A stretch of 64,000 nucleotides of DNA from Rhododendron vialii (Eukaryota > Streptophyta > Magnoliopsida > Ericales > Ericaceae): NCBI RefSeq assembly GCF_030253575.1, contig NC_080558.1, forward strand, positions 3,606,001 through 3,670,000. Direction: 5' to 3'. The position numbers and the translations under genes were made by a program. The notes under the pieces are model-generated. The model had not been told where the DNA came from and ran no database searches. It saw nothing but the letters and a program-made list of their open reading frames with translations. Positions 57,610 through 64,000 of this stretch are shown in pieces. Each line of letters begins with the position of its first letter. Position 1 is the stretch's first letter.

Positions 57610-58950
57610 GATCAAACAGTTATTTTTGATAAGTTGCTCAATGATACAGCATTTGCTGCTATGATTCATTCAATTGAATTTCCGTTATTGCAGAACAAAT
57701 GCATTACTTGAGAGCTATATATGACATAGCAACTCTTAACCGGCAGGTTCTGGACAATGCAGGAATTAATTTCCTTCGCTGAACATGTAAGTGTAGTCTC
57801 AGTATTCACCTTCTTTCTTGTACTCGGTCATTGTTGGGACTTTTGAAAAGTAAATCCAGAGTTAACTTCTTTTGGCTGCATCTGGGCAAAGTTTGCAACC
57901 GCCTACCAGTGATACGTACGAGCCTTGTGTTGGACAATAAAAGGTGGGAATAAAGGACACTATTTGCACTGAAAATTTTCTTATAAGATCTTGTCCCATG
58001 TAAGATGAAGATATTCAGATAGGCGTTTTGGTGGTCATTTACAAACTGAGAGATGGAGTACTATTTTAACCCAATTATGCAAGCCAGCCATTTAGTAATC
58101 ATCGAAGAGATGGTTCAGGCAACCGCTTTCTAAACGGACGTACGACAGAAGGCAATCCATTAGTAAATAGATCAGTTCAAACATTGATTATGCCCAAAAC
58201 TCCACAATTGTCACAGACGTGAGTAATGCCAAGCCATATCTTTAACACCATGCAAACTTGGGTAAGAAACTTCACTGGAAAAAGTTCATACCCTTAAATG
58301 CCGTGAACAAGAATTTAACACTGTCCCATGTATGAGCGGAATTTTAATTCCAACATGCGATTTCCAGTTGAATCAACAGAAACATATAATTCAGAAATTA
58401 CACAATCACAAAAGTAAACAGAAATCTGTCTTAAGATTGTTTGAAAAACATGTGTTTACTATTTGTGATGAAACCAATTATATGAGTGCAATAAAATCGG
58501 AACTCAAAACCTGGAAATTGATGGAAATCAATTGGTGATCAAGGCGAGTGTTTGTGTGTGACATTCTGTACTTAAGACAGATTTTGCCCCCGCTACGGTG
58601 CTCACGGTTTGCATTGGACGACTGTCTCCCAGCACTACTTGATCGGAATCCCTCCAAAGCAGCACTTCAATTGGAAAGAGCCTTCAATTGGAAAGAGCCT
58701 GGCGAATCATCTTGTGTTGTTTGTAACTCTCTCATATGAAAGGACTTGAATGAAGGAAAAATCAACTCTAAAAATGAATGAGGGAAATAATATTTATAGG
58801 CCAACTCACAACTCTACGAAAAGCCCCCGAGGAAAGAGGCATATCTGTTTGTGCAGGACGCGTCCGTCCATGACAAACAAGTGCCAATGAAAAGATGCCA
58901 CTCCCAAATAAATCAATTTTCATTCAAACTTAAAATAAAATATTATATCC
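57610..58950. other. No gene seen
   Basis: Mixed sequence without domains. A short tandem CAATTGGAAAGAGCCT occurs twice at 58667-58702. Confidence 0.45.
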
Positions 58951-58974
58951 TATAATATTTTCCAACACCAGGAC

Positions 58975-59665
58975 TTTCCATTAGTCTCTCCCCTTACACT
59001 TCCCATTAATTAGTCTCTCCCCACCCCATTAGTCTTTCCATTAGTCTCTCCCCATTAGTCTTCCGATTAGTCTTTCCCCTTAAGTCTTCCCAATTTAAAA
59101 GGGAACGATTGGTAGGTTGCAATTGAATCCTCTCTCGGTGGATGTCCATCACTTGACTGGGAAAAAAGACCAAATCTGAATGAAGACTTGGAAGAACTCC
59201 AACCCTTCAAGAGGGTTGAGTGTTAATTCTACGGCAATCATTTTGTTTTGTAAACTTTATAAGAAACGATTGGTAGATTGCAATAGACTCCCATGTCTTC
59301 CCATTAGTCTTCCAATTAGTCTTTCCAATTTTATAGGAAACGATTGGTAGATTGCAATAGAATCCTCTATCTCGGAGGACATCGCTTGACTGGAAAAAAA
59401 GAAAGACAAAATCTGAATGGAAGGATTTGGAAAAACTCCAACCCTTGAAGAGGGTTGAGTGGTAATTCTTCGGCAATCATTGCGTTTTAATATGTATAGG
59501 AGTGTCATTGTGGATGACTCTCTTCGCATTAATATGTTTCAATAATGATTTCCTTCATTATCGATCTTGTGTGCAGAACTATTCCCAGCTCTTCAATTCC
59601 CATTAGTCTTTGCCCAAGTCTTCCCAATTTACTAGGGAAATATTGGTAGATTGCAATAGAATCCT
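58975..59665. repeat. Irregular tandem repeats (CCATTAGTCT.. and GAAACGATTGGTAGATTGCA..)
   Basis: CCATTAGTCTCTCCCC-type words recur many times at 58975-59090. A ~230-bp unit starting GGAACGATTGGTAGRTTGCA and ending CTCCAACCCTTSAAGAGGGT recurs at about 59100, 59265/59335 and 59630 (partly). Non-coding. Confidence 0.75.
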
Positions 59666-59675
59666 CTAACTCGGT

Positions 59676-59677
<2 letters not shown>

Positions 59678-59731
<54 letters not shown>

Positions 59732-59828
59732 GACTAGATTGGGTGATCCAAAGCTGTAGTCACAATTCAGTCTGATGTCTAATCCTTCTTCTGTGCCTTG
59801 TGTGTTGGGGTGTGACAATAAATCTGCC

Positions 59829-59888
<60 letters not shown>

Positions 59889-59990
59889 TTAGACTAGATT
59901 GGGTGATCCAAAGCTGTAGTCACAATTCAGTCTGATGTCTAATCCTTCTTCTGTGCCTTGTGTGTCGTGGTGTGACAATAAATCTGCCAT
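59678..59990 (+). repeat. Tandem duplication of a (GA)n-led ~155-bp unit
   Basis: Two copies (59678-59830 and 59831-59990), each a GA run of about 50 bp followed by TTTAGACTAGATTGGGTGAT and the same ~100 bp ending AATAAATCTGCCAT. The unique parts differ by only a couple of bases, so the duplication is recent. Confidence 0.95.
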
Positions 59991-60030
59991 AGCCCTTGCA
60001 TCGATTCTAATCCTGTCTTTTATGCTCGAA

Positions 60031-60168
60031 CAAAACATACAGAATTTCCAAACTCAGTTCTGAGTCACAGCTAGCTGACATCTTTACCAAAGCTTTGTCA
60101 GTTTCAAGATTTAAACAGCTCAAGTCCAAACTCATAGTCTCCGAACCTCCCATTTTTTCGCGGGGGAG
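60031..60168 (+). mobile_element. Copia polyprotein C-terminal remnant and purine tract
   Basis: The frame reads KLSSESQLADIFTKALSVSR then FKQLKSKLIVS, the classic copia polyprotein end (..QLADIFTKAL..F..L..KL.). It is followed by a polypurine tract CGGGGGAG directly before the LTR start TGTAAAGG. Confidence 0.88.
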
Positions 60169-60422
60169 TGTAAAGGATTCTAAGGATGTGGTTGCACCTG
60201 ATTCCAGCTCTCCAATACAAGTGGACACGTCAACTTCCACTTGGTTACTTAGGAGTTAATTCAATTTTAGTTTCTGAGCTATTTATTTAGTTAAGTGGTG
60301 ATTAGTTGTTAATTAGTGTAAGTGAAGTTGGTTAGGGTACGTTTCAGCATATAAGGCTGAGATCTTTCTGTGGTAATGATCGAACATTCAAAATCATTTT
60401 TGTTTCGTCGAGAAAGACAACA
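60169..60422 (+). repeat. Copia 3' LTR (~254 bp)
   Basis: Begins TGTAAAGGATTC right after the purine tract and probably ends GAGAAAGACAACA at 60422 (TG...CA). It holds a TATA-like CATATAAGGCTGAGATC in U3/R. No matching 5' LTR is in the window. Confidence 0.7.
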
Positions 60423-60642
60423 AATTTTTGATTATTTGTTTTCTTTCCTGAAATTTTTTTAGATTTTGATCATAATTTTTTGAGTTTTAGATTCTTTCTG
60501 TCGAGATGGACCAATAATGCAAAAAAATCAATAAAATTGACAAAGGCAAATTTTTTTTCTGAAGAATGATAAAAAGATATTAATTCTTCAGAATTATTAA
60601 GCCCAAACAAGAATGTAAAGCATGAGGGTGAACATATACCTA

Positions 60643-61200
60643 GTTTTTTTTTTGACACGGCAAAATTTTTTGTAAAAGCAAACTCGACAATGGGTATATC
60701 GAGCAAAAAGAAAGAGAAAGAGGAAAACCCAAGCTCCGTGAAATAACACAAGAGCAAGAGGAATCCCAGAAAAGAGAAAATCCAACGAATAATTGGATAA
60801 ACAAAACAAAAATCCGGATAAGCCTATAAGTGACAAAACACCCAAGATTCAAAACTCCTCAAAACATCTCCCAAAACTCCAAACCCGCGACAGCTGCATC
60901 ATGACCACATCTGACCCAAAATAGAAGCTCAACCCAAACAAATACTCCAGCATCTATCAGAACCGGCAGCAAACAAAAACTCATTGGCCAAAAAATAACA
61001 AAACCATGCCTCTCAAAGCATCAACCAACGGAGAGCATAGATAACAACATATCCACAACATAAGCACGCAGCAATACCAGGACCATGGCAAAGTGAGGAA
61101 AGGATTCACGCCAAAAACATCCACCTAAATGTATCCTGAAACCATGGTACCACCCAAACCTCGCCTAGAGCCTCAGAAATCTCAAGACCGGGCTTTTAAA
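60643..61200 (-). mobile_element. LINE 3' UTR-like sequence with A-tail, minus strand
   Basis: On the minus strand the sequence ends ...AAAATTTTGCCGTGTC plus an A run, preceded by GCTCGATATACCCATT. The same layout (CTCGATGTACCCCTTTCGAG, then AAATCGTTTCTTTTGCC and an A run) ends the clear LINE at 61379. No coding part is recognisable here. Confidence 0.55.
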
Positions 61201-61378
61201 AGTAATTGAATAATTTTGGGCTTGCTTTTCGATCTTCTTTCTTCCCAGAGGCTTCCACAGGAAGAAAAGTGACCATTAGCAACCATAGTACATTACTAAA
61301 AACAATTTCTAGTTGACGGAAAGCTCCCACCATAGTCCATGTTTATCGGCTGCACATAAGCCAATAATGCCAGTTGAT

Positions 61379-61815
61379 TTTTTTTTTTTTTGCTTGGCAA
61401 AAGAAACGATTTTATTAGCTCGAAAGGGGTACATCGAGGGAAAGAAAAAACAAGAGTGAGACAATAGTTACTCACAACACGACAAAGAAATAAAACAAAG
61501 GAAGAGCATCCAACCGAAGGTTGGATGACACAACATCACGAACCCAAAACTTAAAGCTTCAACTTACGGATTCCACCTAGAAAGCTCCTAAAATCCTCCA
61601 CCGAATAAACCTTAATGTCATACTTTGCTTTCATCCACATAGCCATCCTTGTCTTAACTAAATCCCCAACCTCACTCGCGGACCTTAAAATATTGTTGAA
61701 AATGAGGTCATTCCTCGCAAGCCATATAGACCACAAAGTAGCAAAGAACGTCACCTCCCAAATATGCCTCTCCAAATTTCGGAAACCATTGCTAAACCAC
61801 CAATTTACTAAACCA
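61379..61815 (-). mobile_element. 5'-truncated LINE with target duplication and poly(A)
   Basis: CCAGTTGAT flanks both sides (61370-61378 and 61816-61824). The + strand starts with a T run, so the element is on minus with a poly(A) tail. Its coding part reads VNWWFSNGFRNLERHIWEVT then FFATLWSIWLARNDLIFNNI and VKTRMAMWMKAKYDIKVYS. This is the region after the zf-RVT zinc knuckle of plant LINEs, with the usual LWSIWLARN-x-x-IFN motif. Only the last ~440 bp were inserted, typical of incomplete reverse transcription. Confidence 0.92.
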
Positions 61816-62141
61816 CCAGTTGATGTTTGTACAGAATTTCCAGACAACTACGGAATTACCACGAATTGGAAGTTACATGTCGTAGATATTAGTACCGGTT
61901 GGATGGACTGGACACATGGCTTGGAAAATAAAACAGAAGCTGGAATCTTGGCTCATCCGGATAGATTTGATGAGATGCAACTGGATGGATTTGAGTCATT
62001 TGCAACCATTTGCCTCCCATTTTGCCTTCGGCCAGTGTCAATCACTCCTAGCTCACGTCCATCACTTCCAACTTCTTCCATTTAGCTGAGCTCGAAAATC
62101 ATCACAACGGGACGGATTTGAGTCCTTAATTTGCAAACTAA

Positions 62142-62602
62142 GGGCCTGTTTGGATGCAGGTAAAAAATTTGGGGTAAAAACTATGAAGGGGAGATAAGAT
62201 AGTAGGGGGTATTAATTTTGATGGTTTATGGAGGAGGGATAAAATTTGACTTTGTTTGGATGGTTTATAGAGTTGGGGAATAAGAAGCGGCAGATGATGG
62301 AAAAAGCCGTCAAATGATTATTTTGTCCATATGCAATGTTAAATTTATTATGTATTAAAATAAGTATATAATAAATTCAAAAAAAAAATATTACCCACCG
62401 GCCACCACTGCCTACATTTACTATGTACTATTACCCAACCTTTCTTTTTTATTTTATTATGCTTCTCTTCTTCCCCATGAAACCGAAGGGTTTCAGAGAC
62501 TCCGGCAACAGCACTCCGGCAACGGCAATAACAGGTACCTCTGCTCTCCTCTCCTCTCCTTCTCTCTCTCTCTCCCTCTCCCTCCCCCCTCCCTCTCTGT
62601 CC

Positions 62603-62653
<51 letters not shown>

Positions 62654-62939
62654 TCAAAAAAATTGAAAAAATAGGGTTAGTTGCAGAGATGGAGGGGAGG
62701 GGGATAAGGAAGGGCATAATCGTCCATATACCACCATCCACAGCCGGATAATTTTTGGGCAGGCTGGGGGGTGCCCAAAAGTTATCCCCCTCAACCCCTC
62801 CACAGCCGGATAAATTTTGAGGGGGGAAAAATAATCCGGGAGCAATTTTGGGCTTCCAAACGGTGGATATGGGACTTATCCCCCTTTATCAGGGGTGAAA
62901 AGAAATCCGGGAGGCTATATCCCCCGTCCAAGCAGGCCC
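62142..62939. mobile_element. PIF/Harbinger (Tourist-like) element
   Basis: The ends GGGCCTGTTTGGATGC and (inverted) GGGCCTGCTTGGACGG pair, with the 3-bp target TAA on both sides (62139-62141 and 62940-62942). Subterminal ATCCGGCTGTGG-type and GGGGGATAA-type blocks recur inside. It contains a (CT)n run at 62609-62648. No transposase frame. Confidence 0.88.
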
Positions 62940-62944
62940 TAAAG

Positions 62945-63625
62945 AGAGAAGTTTAGACTCAACATCGATCTGTATGGATTAGGGGATTCCAGATTCAATT
63001 TTTTGTGTAGTGGCGGATTTCATTGTTTGTAGCTAGGTTTGTTTTTTGAGTTTTTTCTTATCTCTGAGTTGCCTAGTCCTCATTTGGGCTCTTCTGTGCC
63101 TAGTTTTGTAGCTTACATTTTTTTTGTTTTGCCGGTTCAACAAAAGAAGAAGACAGAAATCTAATATTTTGCATTATGCATAGCGATCAGTGTTTGGATA
63201 TTTATAGTAGTTTTAATGGCTTTTTGAAGTTTGGATAAGTTAAAGATTCTACATCTTATTAGATATTCTTCTTCATTTTAGACTAAGCGTGTTTCTTTTG
63301 CCTATGTACGTAATTTTTTACTAAAATTCTTTCATGTTAAGTTTTTAAGATTTTGATAATAATTTTTTACATTTTAGATTTCTTTTGTTGAGACGAATAA
63401 ATAATCCAAAAAACAATCGACACGTGAAATTGACAAAAGAGATTTTTTTTGGAATAAAGACAAAAAAAAATAATAAAAATCATGAGTCATTTTTTTTTTG
63501 CTGATTTCTCGTAAGAGCCCTTAAAATCACGTTCTGATCACATTGAGTGGCTCGGATCATCGAAATTCAATCGGAAAAGACAAAGTCCACAACTTGCTGA
63601 ATAAGAGCGCCCTTAGTAGAAAGGC
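62945..63625. other. No gene seen
   Basis: T-rich sequence without supported frames. Confidence 0.5.
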
Positions 63626-63629
63626 CCTC

Positions 63630-63698
<69 letters not shown>
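63630..63698. repeat. (GT)n(TA)n compound microsatellite
   Basis: A short GT run passing into about 28 TA units. Confidence 0.95.
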
Positions 63699-63701
<3 letters not shown>

Positions 63702-63830
63702 AATATAGCTATTAAAGGCAATTGAATAATTTTGGGAACAGAAGGTGAGCATTAGCCACCATGGTCAAGTCTATGCGCGTCCGGATTAAATTAATCTCCC
63801 CGTCCAGATTAAAGGTGACAAATCATTTTC

Positions 63831-63840
63831 CTATAAATAC
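63831..63840 (+). promoter_or_regulatory. TATA box of the gene at the window edge
   Basis: CTATAAATA lies 80-88 bp before an ATG in good context (CCAGCCATGGC), which places transcription start near 63865 and gives a ~55-nt leader. Confidence 0.7.
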
Positions 63841-63918
63841 TCCTCAGAATTTAATGCTTTCATCCTTCCATCCAACAACTGATACTACTCCTAGCTAGCT
63901 TGTCGTAAGAAACCAGCC

Positions 63919-64000
63919 ATGGCATCCTTACCCAAAAGGGTTATTCCCAATTTCCAAAGAGTTCATTCCATATTCATGTTTGTCTTTGTTATCAATATCC
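63919..64000 (+). CDS. Start of an unidentified gene, cut by the window end
   Basis: Reads MASLPKRVIPNFQRVHSIFM then FVFVINI, open to the last base. The start context CCATGGCATCC is near-ideal for plants and a TATA box is correctly placed. Residues 16-27 are hydrophobic, so a signal peptide or membrane anchor is likely. The family cannot be judged from 27 residues. Confidence 0.6.
   Translation, partial: MASLPKRVIPNFQRVHSIFMFVFVINI

Noticed and set aside
61615-62085. 156-codon + frame
   Set aside because: Its first half is antisense to a LINE fragment; only the part after 61824 could be meaningful and it matches nothing I know.

Overview
This is a nuclear chromosome window from a flowering plant, almost certainly a eudicot. 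The evidence is short exons with GT-AG introns, plant-type families (a linker histone H1, a plant START-domain membrane protein, a bHLH92-like factor, AGO6-like and PPR pseudogenes), Site II/telo-box promoter motifs, long (CT)n and (TA)n microsatellites, and plant hAT, Mutator, Stowaway, PIF/Harbinger, LINE and copia remnants. The species cannot be named from the sequence. All coding calls below come from hand-joined exons whose splice sites and reading phase agree.

Layout. 0.9-1.9 kb (+): a four-exon gene for a ~101-aa single-pass membrane protein whose third exon is followed by a 79-bp tandem copy of itself. 5.1-14.1 kb: a region built by duplication and transposon insertion around a three-exon bHLH gene (11252-13851, +). 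An orphan or alternative first exon lies 3 kb upstream (8006-8374), and six or more miniature transposons are dated by target-site duplications. 17.2-18.1 kb (-): a two-exon histone H1 gene with a TATA box and the plant histone octamer. 18.3-19.6 kb: a ~0.7-kb tandem duplication. 21.1-22.6 kb: a Site II/telo-box/TATA promoter followed by a miRNA-like hairpin, a second large fold-back and a short insertion with a 13-bp target-site duplication. 23.7-30.7 kb (-): a six-exon gene for a 429-aa START-domain protein whose first intron carries a hAT element with another hAT nested inside.

31.5-41.3 kb is a graveyard: two tandem, broken AGO6-like gene copies, two copies of a PPR gene fragment, a LINE 3' end fused to a copia 3' end and LTR, and a Stowaway. 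41.3-44.2 kb is a 2.9-kb non-coding Mutator-like element with a 9-bp target duplication, splitting a segment that is intact at 35.4-36.1 kb. 45.3-54.7 kb is a segmental duplication carrying LINE reverse-transcriptase pieces (FADD motif), a LINE RNase H and one stray ABCC transporter exon; between its halves lie a fold-back and an 0.8-kb GGT-rich array. 55-56.4 kb has two MITEs and a two-exon gene for a 59-aa membrane protein. 57-63 kb holds LINE and copia tails, GA-rich tandem repeats and a PIF/Harbinger element. At 63919 a new gene starts on + and runs off the window.

The intact genes (small membrane proteins, bHLH, H1, START protein) are unrelated in function. They do not form an operon-like or clustered pathway; most of the rest is transposon-derived. 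No clear new biological system is demonstrated. The strongest leads are the hairpin locus at 21.36 kb, the bHLH gene with a triplicated N-terminus and two possible first exons, and the tandem exon copy at 1.23 kb.
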